This document shows, one piece after another, positions 34,607-42,966 of a stretch of DNA of 64,000 nt. Under the pieces are notes generated by a model, which was not told the origin of the DNA, made no database searches, and worked only from the letters and a program-made list of their open reading frames with translations. Source of the stretch: Deltaproteobacteria bacterium SG8_13 (GTDB lineage: Bacteria > Desulfobacterota > Desulfobacteria > Desulfobacterales > SG8-13); the NCBI GenBank assembly GCA_001303025.1, contig LJNK01000005.1, positions 1 through 64,000 on the forward strand, written 5' to 3'. Positions within the stretch are counted from its first letter, which is position 1; the number at the start of each line of letters is the position of its first letter. Made by a program: the position numbers and the translations under genes.

Positions 34607-35710
34607 GTGAAAGCCAGATCGACCTTCACAACCGGTTGCAAACGGCTATGCGGTTCCGACAGCGGAATGGCCCTTTTAATCACCCTGACGGTGATCACGC
34701 TGTTGATCGTCGTATCGATGGAGCTCAACCGCCGGGCCCGCAACACCGTTTTCGCCGCTGCCGCCACGCGGGACCGATTCGCCGTTTCGCAGATGCTGGT
34801 TTCCGGCATGCATGCGGCCGTTGCCATGCTGGTGGAAGACCGGCGCCAGACGCAAATCGACTCGCTTCAGGAGGATTGGGCAGATCCGCAAAAGGTGGCG
34901 AGCCTGCTGCAGGCCCTGGAATTCGAAGACGGCGAGTTGGCCGTCCGGATCACCGACGAGCGCGGCCGGATACAGGTGAACGCCCTGGTACGGTTCCCGG
35001 AGGGGCGCGATTTCGACGTGTACCAGCCAAACCTCTGGCGTCGATTCCTGCGGGGGGTGTTTCTTGCCCGGGAAGAGACGGAAGTGTCCGATCCGGTCAA
35101 CACTATCGTAAACTCCTTGAAAGACTGGCTGGATGGTGGCGATGACGATGCCGTCACGGGTCTGACCGGCGCGGAATCGGACTATTACCAGGACCTGGAG
35201 CCCCCCTACGTCGCCCGCAACGGGCCGCTGCCCCACCTTGCCGAACTGCTGCAGGTAAAGGGGATCACCCCGGAGTTGTTCTACGGATCCGAAGAGGTGC
35301 CGGGGATTGCAGAATTTCTGACCGTGTCCGGCATGACCGCCGGAAGCGACAACGGCGCCACCTTTGACGGCCGGATCAACATCAACACGGCCGAACTGCC
35401 CGTGCTGCTCTCTTTGCTGGCCGAAGCCGATGCAGCGCTGGTGACCGCCATTGACGACTACCGGCTCGAAAAGAAGGGGGAAGTGTTCGCCAACGATCTT
35501 TCCAATGTTCAATGGTACCGAAATGTGCCCGGTGCAGGCGACATCCAAATCGAAGAAGCCCTGATCACCGTTCGCAGCGACTTTTTCCGGATCTCGGCCA
35601 GCGCCGCGCTGCAGGAAATGAAGATGGACCTCACCGCCGTGGTCAGAAGAGAATTGGATCCCCAAACAGGGCAGATCCATTGCCGTATCTTGAGTTTAGA
35701 GCTGCAATGA
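34607..35710 (+). CDS. gspK: Minor pseudopilin GspK
   Basis: 367 aa from a GTG start. The prepilin-like site is DSG/MALLITLTVITLLIVVS, lacking the Glu at +5, as is normal for GspK. Family motifs are ITDERGRIQVNAL and, at the saposin-like domain, the end FDGRININTAELPVLLSLL. GspK caps the pseudopilus. It lies 20 bases after gspJ. Confidence 0.92.
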   Translation: MKARSTFTTGCKRLCGSDSGMALLITLTVITLLIVVSMELNRRARNTVFAAAATRDRFAVSQMLVSGMHAAVAMLVEDRRQTQIDSLQEDWADPQKVASLLQALEFEDGELAVRITDERGRIQVNALVRFPEGRDFDVYQPNLWRRFLRGVFLAREETEVSDPVNTIVNSLKDWLDGGDDDAVTGLTGAESDYYQDLEPPYVARNGPLPHLAELLQVKGITPELFYGSEEVPGIAEFLTVSGMTAGSDNGATFDGRININTAELPVLLSLLAEADAALVTAIDDYRLEKKGEVFANDLSNVQWYRNVPGAGDIQIEEALITVRSDFFRISASAALQEMKMDLTAVVRRELDPQTGQIHCRILSLELQ

Positions 35711-35755
35711 TGTTATCATAGTAAGGTTGGAACCCATCGCTGGTGGTGCAGGAGT

Positions 35756-37219
35756 ATGAGCAGAAAATATCTAGGCCTCGACATTCAAAACACCGCTTTA
35801 GCCGCCGTTCTCATAGAAAGCGGTCTGAAGGGGAACTGGATCCGGGCTCATTCGTACATCCCCTTCCCCGATGGATCGGATGAAGTCCAGGGCCTGGAAG
35901 CGGCGCTGGAGGCGCTGGTGTCCAAGGTAGATATCGCCGGCTGCAGCTGCATCGCCTCGTTTCCCGCCGAACACGTGTTTTTCCGAAACATGAGCGTTCC
36001 GTTCAAACAGGCCAATAAGATCAAGCAGGTCCTTCCGTTTGAACTCGAACCCACCATGCCGATACCGATTGAACGGCTGGTCATCGATTTTCATCGCATC
36101 GAAACCGGCGGGGATGAATCGACCACGCGGTTGATCGCCGCCACAGTGGATTCCGAGCGGATGCAGGGCTTTCTGGATCTCCTCTCCGGATGGGGCATCG
36201 ATCCCGAGATCGTTACCGCCGGCGGCTTTCCCGCAGCCCTGTGCCTTTCGCGCCTGGGAGACATCCCGGAAAACAGCGTTCTGGTAGACCTCAAAGGCGA
36301 CAAGGGAACGCTGTTCGTGCTGTCCGCCGGTCAGCTCCACCTGGTCCGCACCATCCCTTCGGGATCGCTGGAAGCCGCCCGGGTGGAAATGCTCTGCCGG
36401 AACATCCGCCGAACGCTCATCGCCCATGAAAACAAGGGCGACTCGCCGACCGGCTGGCCTGAAAAAGTATTCCTGTCGGGCCCGGCACTTTCCGATAACG
36501 GTGCCGAGGTCGATTTTGCAAAGCATCTGCAGATTCCGGTACAGCGGGCGGATCTGCTGAACGATGTCGATGTTCGTCTCAACAATCGACCCACGGAGGC
36601 CTGGCAGCCGAACCGGATGAACAACGCCCTGGCGCTGGCCCTGACCGAAGCGGTCGGAATCAAGGCGTTGAATTTCAGAAAAGGGCCGTTTGCAGTTACC
36701 AGACGCTGGGACGAGCACAGAAAACGAATCGTCCGCTCCGCCATCCTGCTGGGTGCATTGGTGGCGCTGGTGTTCACCAATGTCCTCATCGATTATTTTG
36801 CACAGCAGAAAAAACTGAGCGCGCTGAATGCCGAAATCCGTGAGATTTTCTACGGCACTTTTCCCGACGTTCGTGCCGATCTGGACACAAACATACTGCC
36901 GCAGGAAATGCGCGTGAGAATCGATGAAGCGCGAAGGGCCGGACTGCTGCCGGCCGGCAGTGACGGGAATCCGCTGATGATCGACATGCTCAATGAAATC
37001 AGCGCTCGAATACCCGCCGGGATCGATGTGGCCTTCACCCGAATGGCGATCGGTGACGACAACGTGATCATTGCGGGAAACACCGACACATTCAATTCGG
37101 TCGACTTGATGAAAAGCCGGCTGGAGGGGGCGGAAATATTCGAGTCGGTAACCATCGTCTCCTCCAACAAGGACAAATCCGGAAACCGCATTCAGTTTCG
37201 CATGAAGCTGAAATTCTGA
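35756..37219 (+). CDS. gspL: GspL/PilM-like assembly protein
   Basis: 487 aa. Residues 1-310 form an actin-like (PilM/GspL cytoplasmic) domain starting RKYLGLDIQNTALAAVLIES, with a phosphate-type VLVDLKGDKGTLF. A single membrane helix (AILLGALVALVFTNVLIDYF, about residue 325-345) is followed by a periplasmic ferredoxin-like domain. GspL recruits the GspE ATPase to the membrane with GspM. Gene order supports the assignment. Confidence 0.9.
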   Translation: MSRKYLGLDIQNTALAAVLIESGLKGNWIRAHSYIPFPDGSDEVQGLEAALEALVSKVDIAGCSCIASFPAEHVFFRNMSVPFKQANKIKQVLPFELEPTMPIPIERLVIDFHRIETGGDESTTRLIAATVDSERMQGFLDLLSGWGIDPEIVTAGGFPAALCLSRLGDIPENSVLVDLKGDKGTLFVLSAGQLHLVRTIPSGSLEAARVEMLCRNIRRTLIAHENKGDSPTGWPEKVFLSGPALSDNGAEVDFAKHLQIPVQRADLLNDVDVRLNNRPTEAWQPNRMNNALALALTEAVGIKALNFRKGPFAVTRRWDEHRKRIVRSAILLGALVALVFTNVLIDYFAQQKKLSALNAEIREIFYGTFPDVRADLDTNILPQEMRVRIDEARRAGLLPAGSDGNPLMIDMLNEISARIPAGIDVAFTRMAIGDDNVIIAGNTDTFNSVDLMKSRLEGAEIFESVTIVSSNKDKSGNRIQFRMKLKF

Positions 37220-37239
37220 CGACCCCGGGGAGGCAAATC

Positions 37240-37779
37240 GTGCTGAAAAACTTTCCCCTGCAGATCAGCAAACGAGAAAAAATCGCCATCTGGATCGGTG
37301 CCGGAGTTGTCGGCCTGTTTCTGCTGCTGCAGCTGATTGTCAATCCCTTCCTGGACAGCCGCCGCCGGCTCTTTCGTCAAATTGAGGTGCAGGCCGGCAC
37401 GCTCGAGCAGATGCGCGCCCTCCGGCTGGAATATGCATCCATCCAGGAAAAGGCGGATGAGGTCAAAGCCAGCGTTGCCGCGCGAAGAGCGGGTTTTACC
37501 CTGTTTTCGTTTCTCGACACCCTGGCCGGCCAGACCGGCCTGAAGGACCGCATCGCTTACATGAAACCATCCACCAGCACGCAACCCGACATCCCGTACA
37601 CGACCTCTACCGTTGAGACCAAGCTGCAGGCGATTACGCTCAAACAGTTGCTCAACTACATTTACCGTATAGAAACGTCCCGGAATATGGTAAGATTGAC
37701 GCGTCTTTCCATCACCAAAACCGGAAAACAGGAAGGAACCGTTGATGCGGTCCTGCTGGTGGAAACCTTTGAGCTATAG
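37240..37779 (+). CDS. gspM: GspM-like inner-membrane protein
   Basis: 179 aa from a GTG with GGGGAGG seven bases upstream. One membrane helix (IAIWIGAGVVGLFLLLQLIV) is followed by a coiled coil (RLFRQIEVQAGTLEQMRAL) and a small ferredoxin-like domain, the GspM layout. Sequence similarity is weak, as usual for GspM; the position between gspL and gspD carries the assignment. Confidence 0.85.
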   Translation: MLKNFPLQISKREKIAIWIGAGVVGLFLLLQLIVNPFLDSRRRLFRQIEVQAGTLEQMRALRLEYASIQEKADEVKASVAARRAGFTLFSFLDTLAGQTGLKDRIAYMKPSTSTQPDIPYTTSTVETKLQAITLKQLLNYIYRIETSRNMVRLTRLSITKTGKQEGTVDAVLLVETFEL

Positions 37780-37865
37780 AATCGCATCGCCCGACAACGG
37801 GTGGTGCGAAAAGCGTGCTGCAGGGCAAAGGCGAAACCAACCAAACCGGAAGGTCGGATAGGAAA

Positions 37866-39845
37866 ATGAGACACCCCCTGTTACCAATGAAGGCCTTGAT
37901 CGCCGGCGCAGTCGCGCTGCTGACCATCCATGTCTCGATGGTCTGTGCGCAGCCGGCAAAAAACCAGAGGCAGGCGGCGAAAGCGGATCGGTTCGTGACC
38001 ATCGATTTCAACAATGTCGACATCAATGTCTTCATCAAGTTCATCAGCGAGCTGACCGGCAAAAATTTTGTGGTCGACCCGCGGGTCAAAGGCAACGTGA
38101 CCATCATATCGCCCACGAAGATCTCCATCAACGAGGCGTACCGGGTATTCGAGTCGGTCCTGGAAGTCCATGGTTTCGCCACTGTAAAATCCGGAAGGGT
38201 CGTCAAGATACTGCCGACCCCGGAAGCCCGCACCAAGAACATCGAAACCCGCTACAATGTCCTGGCGGCACCGCAGGATCGGCTTGTTACGCAGCTGATC
38301 CCGCTGACCTATGCGGACCCCAACGAAATCAAACGCCTGCTGACCCCTCTGGTGAGCAGAAACTCTGTGATCGCCCCCTATGCGCCGACCAACATGCTGA
38401 TTCTCACCGACATCCAGTCCAACATCCAGCGCCTGATGCGCATCATCAAGGAGATCGACGTGGCCGGGGTCGGCCAGGAGATCACGATCATCCCGCTGGA
38501 AAACGCCGACAGCAACAAACTGGTCGGCATCCTGAACACCGTCTTTATGACCAGCCAGGCGGCCGCCCCAAAGGGCGCGCCTGCATCACAAAAAACGATC
38601 AAGTTCGTGGCCGACGAACGCACCAACACCATCATCGTTCTGGCAAGCGAGGTGGACACACTGCGGGTTCGCGAACTCGTCCGGCTGCTGGATCGCCAAA
38701 CGCCCAAGGGCAAGGAAAAGATCCGGGTCTACTACCTGGAGTACGCCACTGCCGAAGACCTGGTCAAGGTCCTGCAGGAAGTGCCCACCAAGACCGCCAC
38801 CGGAGACAAGGCAGCCAGCACGGCACCGGTAATTTCGGCCGGGGCGAAAATCACCGCCGACAAGGCCACCAACAGTCTGGTCATCACCGCCGACCCGGAC
38901 GACTACCTGGTGCTCGAAGAGATCATCAGAAAGCTCGACATCCCCCGCCCGATGGTCTACATCGAAGCGCTCTTTATGGAAGTCGATGTCGGCAAGGATC
39001 TGCGCATGGGCACCGAGTGGTCTGCCGCCGGAAAGGGTACCATCGATGGAAAAGCGGCCGCTGTCGGCGGTTCGTTCAACCTCGGCGCCCCTCCGGGCGG
39101 GACATCCAGCCTTCCGGGCCTGGTCCAGGGAACCCTGCCGGCAGGATTTTCTTTGGGGGTGTTCACCGAGGCAATCGAAATCGGCGGGATCAGCTTCAAC
39201 AACCTGACGGCCCTGATCAATTTCTTCCAGGAGGACCAGGAAGTGAACATCCTGTCCACCCCGCAGATCCTGACCACCGAAAACGAAGAGGCCAAGATCA
39301 ACGTGGGCGAGAACCGCCCGTACCAGACCAGCGTCTCCACCTCCAACAACGACACGTACAACACGTTCGAATACCGGGACGTGGGGACCATTTTGACAAT
39401 CACCCCGCAGATCAGTCAGGAGCGGATGGTGCGGCTGGACATCAGCCTGGAGGTGTCCACCCTGAAGAATCCGGACGAGGCCACCCTGCAGCCCACGACC
39501 CTCAAGCGCACGGTCGACACCACGGTGATCGTCCAGGACAAGAGCACGGTGGTCATCGGCGGTCTGATCGACGACACCGTTCTGGTCTCGGAGAAAAAAG
39601 TGCCGCTGCTGGGCGACATCCCGGTCCTGGGCTGGCTGTTTAAATACCGCGTGGAAAACCGTGATAAACAGAACCTGCTGGTATTTCTGACTCCTCATGT
39701 CATCAACAATCCTGCCGAAGCGACAAAGGTTTACGGCAGCAAGCGGGATCAAATGGAAGAATTGAAGGAAGGCAGTATTAAACTGTTCAATGAACCGGAC
39801 GCAGGCAGCACGGCCCAACCCGGGGAGGTTCAACGCATCGAATAG
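37866..39845 (+). CDS. gspD: Type II secretion secretin GspD
   Basis: 659 aa from the ATG at 37866 (AGGAAA upstream) with a signal peptide (LIAGAVALLTIHVSMVCAQ). The N0 domain has DFNNVDINVFIKFISELTGK; three N1-N3 repeats follow; the secretin barrel ends with VPLLGDIPVLGWLFKYR near residue 600 and LLVFLTPHVI. It forms the outer-membrane channel of the T2SS. No C-terminal S-domain or pilotin gene is evident. gspD follows gspM here rather than gspC. Confidence 0.96.
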   Translation: MRHPLLPMKALIAGAVALLTIHVSMVCAQPAKNQRQAAKADRFVTIDFNNVDINVFIKFISELTGKNFVVDPRVKGNVTIISPTKISINEAYRVFESVLEVHGFATVKSGRVVKILPTPEARTKNIETRYNVLAAPQDRLVTQLIPLTYADPNEIKRLLTPLVSRNSVIAPYAPTNMLILTDIQSNIQRLMRIIKEIDVAGVGQEITIIPLENADSNKLVGILNTVFMTSQAAAPKGAPASQKTIKFVADERTNTIIVLASEVDTLRVRELVRLLDRQTPKGKEKIRVYYLEYATAEDLVKVLQEVPTKTATGDKAASTAPVISAGAKITADKATNSLVITADPDDYLVLEEIIRKLDIPRPMVYIEALFMEVDVGKDLRMGTEWSAAGKGTIDGKAAAVGGSFNLGAPPGGTSSLPGLVQGTLPAGFSLGVFTEAIEIGGISFNNLTALINFFQEDQEVNILSTPQILTTENEEAKINVGENRPYQTSVSTSNNDTYNTFEYRDVGTILTITPQISQERMVRLDISLEVSTLKNPDEATLQPTTLKRTVDTTVIVQDKSTVVIGGLIDDTVLVSEKKVPLLGDIPVLGWLFKYRVENRDKQNLLVFLTPHVINNPAEATKVYGSKRDQMEELKEGSIKLFNEPDAGSTAQPGEVQRIE

Positions 39846-39854
39846 AAACGAATC

Positions 39855-41618
39855 ATGCAGCAGCCGCAACTATTCACCATTTTAAACGATCACTACCGGG
39901 TCTCCGAGCAGGTCTACGCAGATGCCCTGCAGACGTCGCGCGACAAGGGCGGCAGCATCGGGGAAGTGCTGGTGGACCGCAGGGTGCTTACCGAAACGCA
40001 GCTGCTGGAAGCCCTGAGCCGACTCTACGACGTGCCGTTCTGGCCGGAATTGCCGCTGGACAACATCGATTTTGAATTTACACGGCACATTCCGATCCAG
40101 TTTCTGAAAAAATACAGCATGGTGCCGCTGGTAATCAAGGCGTTGCAGAAAGAGCCGGAAGAAGACAACTCCCCCGAGACCCGCAGCACGACTGACGACC
40201 TGCCCGATTTTCTGCGATACATCGTGGCAATGAACGACCCGTCCTACTACCAGCAACTGGACGACCTGGTCCGCATCCTCGGCATCAACGATTACCAGGT
40301 GATCCTTTCCAGTAAAAACGCCATCCTGTCCGCCATTAACATCTCCTATGACTTCAGCCGCGACAGTGCCGAAGAGCTGGTGCAGAACCTGGAGGAGGAC
40401 GGCGGCACCATCATCGAAGAGATCGAACAATCGGCGGATCTGATGGACGACACCAGTGACGCGCCGATTATCAAACTGGTCAACCACGTCATTTCCCAAT
40501 CCATTAAAGCCCGGGCGAGCGATATCCATATCGAGCCTTATCAGGACAGCTTCAAGGTCCGCTACCGGGTCGACGGGATTCTTTACGACCTGCTCACACC
40601 ACCAAAGTGGATCCAGCCGGCGTTGATATCCAGGATCAAGGTCATGGCCAAGCTCAACATCGCCGAAAAGCGGCTGCCCCAGGACGGCCGTTTAGACGTC
40701 AAGGTCAGCAACCAGGACATCGACGTGCGGGTTTCGACGATCCCGACCAGCTTCGGTGAGCGGGTGGTCATGCGACTGCTGAACAAAACCACCTCGGTGA
40801 TCAAGCTTCCCGACCTGGGCATTTCCAGCGACCGGCTGAACCAGCTCGAAGAACTGGTCAAGGCCCCCAACGGCATCATACTGGTCACCGGCCCCACCGG
40901 CAGTGGAAAAACCACGACCCTGTATGCGGTTTTGATGACGATCAAGAAGCCGGATATCAACATCATCACGGTGGAAGACCCGATCGAATACCAGATCGAG
41001 GGGATCAGCCAGATTCAGGTAAACCCGAAGATCGATCTCACATTCGCAAGGGGACTGCGGTCCATCGTGCGCCAGGATCCCGATGTGATTCTGATTGGCG
41101 AAATCCGTGACCTGGAAACCGCCGAAATCGCCGTGCAGTCCGCACTGACCGGCCATCTGGTCTTCTCCACCCTCCACACCAACGATTCGGCCAGCGCCAT
41201 CACCCGGCTGGTCGATCTGGGCGTCGAACCGTTTCTGATCTCATCGTCGGTCAACGCGGTGGTGGCCCAGCGGCTCGTCCGGGTCCTTTGTCCGGAATGC
41301 AGGCAACCCTACCGGCCCGACGATGCAGCGCTCCGGCAGATCGGCATCGATCCGCAGCACCTGCAGCAGGAGGCCTTCTACCAGGCCCGCGGCTGCGATC
41401 ACTGCTTTCAGACGGGTTATCGCGGGCGGACCGGTATATTTGAAATCATGGAATTCGATGAACAACTGAAAACCCTGATTCTGAAAACCTTCGATGCAAA
41501 CCTGATCAAGAAGACAGCCAGGCAAAACAACATGATCAGCCTTCGGCAGGACGGCATCAGCAAGCTGACCGAAGGGGTGACAACGATCGAAGAAGTGTTC
41601 CGGGTTACCCAGCTGTAA
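39855..41618 (+). CDS. gspE: Type II secretion ATPase GspE
   Basis: 587 aa. Residues 1-170 include an MshEN-type N1 domain (SIGEVLVDRRVLTETQLLEALS). The motor domain has ASDIHIEPY, Walker A GPTGSGKTTT near residue 350, Walker B VILIGEIRD near 412 and the His box GHLVFSTLHTND. A CM zinc site follows (CPECRQPY and CDHCFQTGYRGR). It hydrolyses ATP at the inner membrane to drive pseudopilus growth. It is the last gene of the operon; a GC-rich hairpin (41631-41650) follows. Confidence 0.96.
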   Translation: MQQPQLFTILNDHYRVSEQVYADALQTSRDKGGSIGEVLVDRRVLTETQLLEALSRLYDVPFWPELPLDNIDFEFTRHIPIQFLKKYSMVPLVIKALQKEPEEDNSPETRSTTDDLPDFLRYIVAMNDPSYYQQLDDLVRILGINDYQVILSSKNAILSAINISYDFSRDSAEELVQNLEEDGGTIIEEIEQSADLMDDTSDAPIIKLVNHVISQSIKARASDIHIEPYQDSFKVRYRVDGILYDLLTPPKWIQPALISRIKVMAKLNIAEKRLPQDGRLDVKVSNQDIDVRVSTIPTSFGERVVMRLLNKTTSVIKLPDLGISSDRLNQLEELVKAPNGIILVTGPTGSGKTTTLYAVLMTIKKPDINIITVEDPIEYQIEGISQIQVNPKIDLTFARGLRSIVRQDPDVILIGEIRDLETAEIAVQSALTGHLVFSTLHTNDSASAITRLVDLGVEPFLISSSVNAVVAQRLVRVLCPECRQPYRPDDAALRQIGIDPQHLQQEAFYQARGCDHCFQTGYRGRTGIFEIMEFDEQLKTLILKTFDANLIKKTARQNNMISLRQDGISKLTEGVTTIEEVFRVTQL

Positions 41619-41630
41619 ACCGGCACGGAT

Positions 41631-41650
41631 CGGCCGCCGGACTGCGGCCG
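41631..41650. terminator. GC hairpin after gspE (weak terminator candidate)
   Basis: CGGCCGC (41631-41637) pairs with GCGGCCG (41644-41650) around a six-base loop, just after the gspE stop and between convergent genes. No U-tract follows, so intrinsic termination is uncertain. Confidence 0.35.
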
Positions 41651-41795
41651 GGATTGGGCCTGAAACCGGCAACAGCCGCATGAAGCCTCCCGGGCCCGGC
41701 ACATGGGATGAGGCTGTGTGGAGAGGGGCAGGATTTTCTGGAAAGACTTACCGAGAAAGTGCGCCATCGGTTGCGGCGACAAGCGCCGCTTGAGC

Positions 41796-42296
41796 TCATT
41801 TCAGGTCCCGCACCGGAAGAACCCGGTAGCCGCGGTTATGCGCCATGCGCACCGTGTAGTGGTAGACGTTGTCGAAATTGAATATGCGGGCCACCGGCGC
41901 CAACGGGTCGGTTTCGGAGGTCCACACCCAGCCGCAGCTCAACTGAATCTCGGGGACGATCTTCACCCACTGACCGCAATCGGTCTCATACCCCTTTGCC
42001 TTTTTGTCCGCTAACACCAGGCTCTGCAATTCCTCCAGGGTCGGCAGCCGCCAGTTGTCGTATTTACTCGTCAGGGTGTCTCCGAAGGTGTAGGTAACCC
42101 AGCGCTGGGCCTGTTTCCAGTTGATATTCCCCTGGTTGTCGGTTTGGGCCCACATCAGCCCGTTCTGGTGGTCCGTAACGGTCCCGTCGCCGTTATCGGT
42201 GAAGCGTTCTCCCCCCGATGCCGGCACCACGCAGATGCTGCCGATGAGCACGAGGATGAAAATGGGAATGCTGGCCGCAGCGGATATCCTGGTCAT
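41796..42296 (-). CDS. DUF1566 (Lcl C-terminal-like) exported protein
   Basis: 166 aa from the ATG at 42296 with AAGGAGG seven bases upstream. A signal peptide (SIPIFILVLIGSICVVPASG) is followed by the DUF1566 hallmark RFTDNGDGTVTDHQNGLMWAQ and NWRLPTLEELQSLV, then WVWTSETD and GYRVLPVRD. It is probably periplasmic or on the surface; the function of this lectin-like domain family is unclear. It lies downstream of the usp gene on the same strand. Confidence 0.88.
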   Translation of the reverse strand: MTRISAAASIPIFILVLIGSICVVPASGGERFTDNGDGTVTDHQNGLMWAQTDNQGNINWKQAQRWVTYTFGDTLTSKYDNWRLPTLEELQSLVLADKKAKGYETDCGQWVKIVPEIQLSCGWVWTSETDPLAPVARIFNFDNVYHYTVRMAHNRGYRVLPVRDLK

Positions 42297-42403
42297 CGCT
42301 TCCTCCTTTCTGGAGCAAAAAGCTTGCCCGAACAGATGGTGCTGCGAAGTAAAAGCGTAACGGGCTGCCGGGCGCGCAGTCAACCGAATCTGCGCAGCAG
42401 CGG

Positions 42404-42898
42404 CTAGGGAAGATGAATCCGGCTGCGCAACCGGGCAGCATTTTTGGCGTCGCGAAACGAAATGATCGGTACGGGTGACCGCTGAAAAAGTTTTTCTGCC
42501 ACCGATCCGATGAAAATGTATTCCAGATCTGTGCGGCCTTTGATCCCCATGACCACCAGATCGACTTTTTCCACGACAATGATTTTCAACAGCTCATCCA
42601 CGGGATTGCCCACCTTAAAAAGGATGGTGAGCCTGTCCGCCGGAAAGGCCGACGCCTTAATCATTTCCGCGAGCATTGCCTGCCGCTCTTCGATCAATCC
42701 CTTGACGTAGACTTCGCTGTCGAGCTCGTAGCCCATGTCGGCAATCCGGTTGACAGCGGAAACATCACGCTCGTTTATGACGTTGGCAGCTACCAGGTCG
42801 CTGTTGAGCTCAGTCGCCAGCTCGGACGCATACGCGAACTCTTCCGCCGAGTAATTGGAATACGCCAGGGCCACCATGATTTTTTTTATTGCACCCAT
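42404..42898 (-). CDS. Universal stress protein (UspA family)
   Basis: 164 aa from the ATG at 42898 (GAGG eight bases upstream). The Usp fold is clear: KKIMVALAYSNYSAEEFAYA at the start, VDLVVMGIKGRTDLEYIFIGSVAEKLFQRSPVPIISF-type ATP loop region at the end. The G2xG9xGS motif reads GIKGRTDLEYIFIGSVAE, with some ATP-binding residues altered. It lies 68 bases after the TRAP permease, a known pairing (TeaD-like regulators of TRAP transporters). Confidence 0.9.
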   Translation of the reverse strand: MGAIKKIMVALAYSNYSAEEFAYASELATELNSDLVAANVINERDVSAVNRIADMGYELDSEVYVKGLIEERQAMLAEMIKASAFPADRLTILFKVGNPVDELLKIIVVEKVDLVVMGIKGRTDLEYIFIGSVAEKLFQRSPVPIISFRDAKNAARLRSRIHLP

Positions 42899-42966
42899 CG
42901 AATTACCTCGCTTGTCGGTGTATTCGCCCCGCCGGTTAACGGTGGCGGCACCGCAGGAAAGAACGG

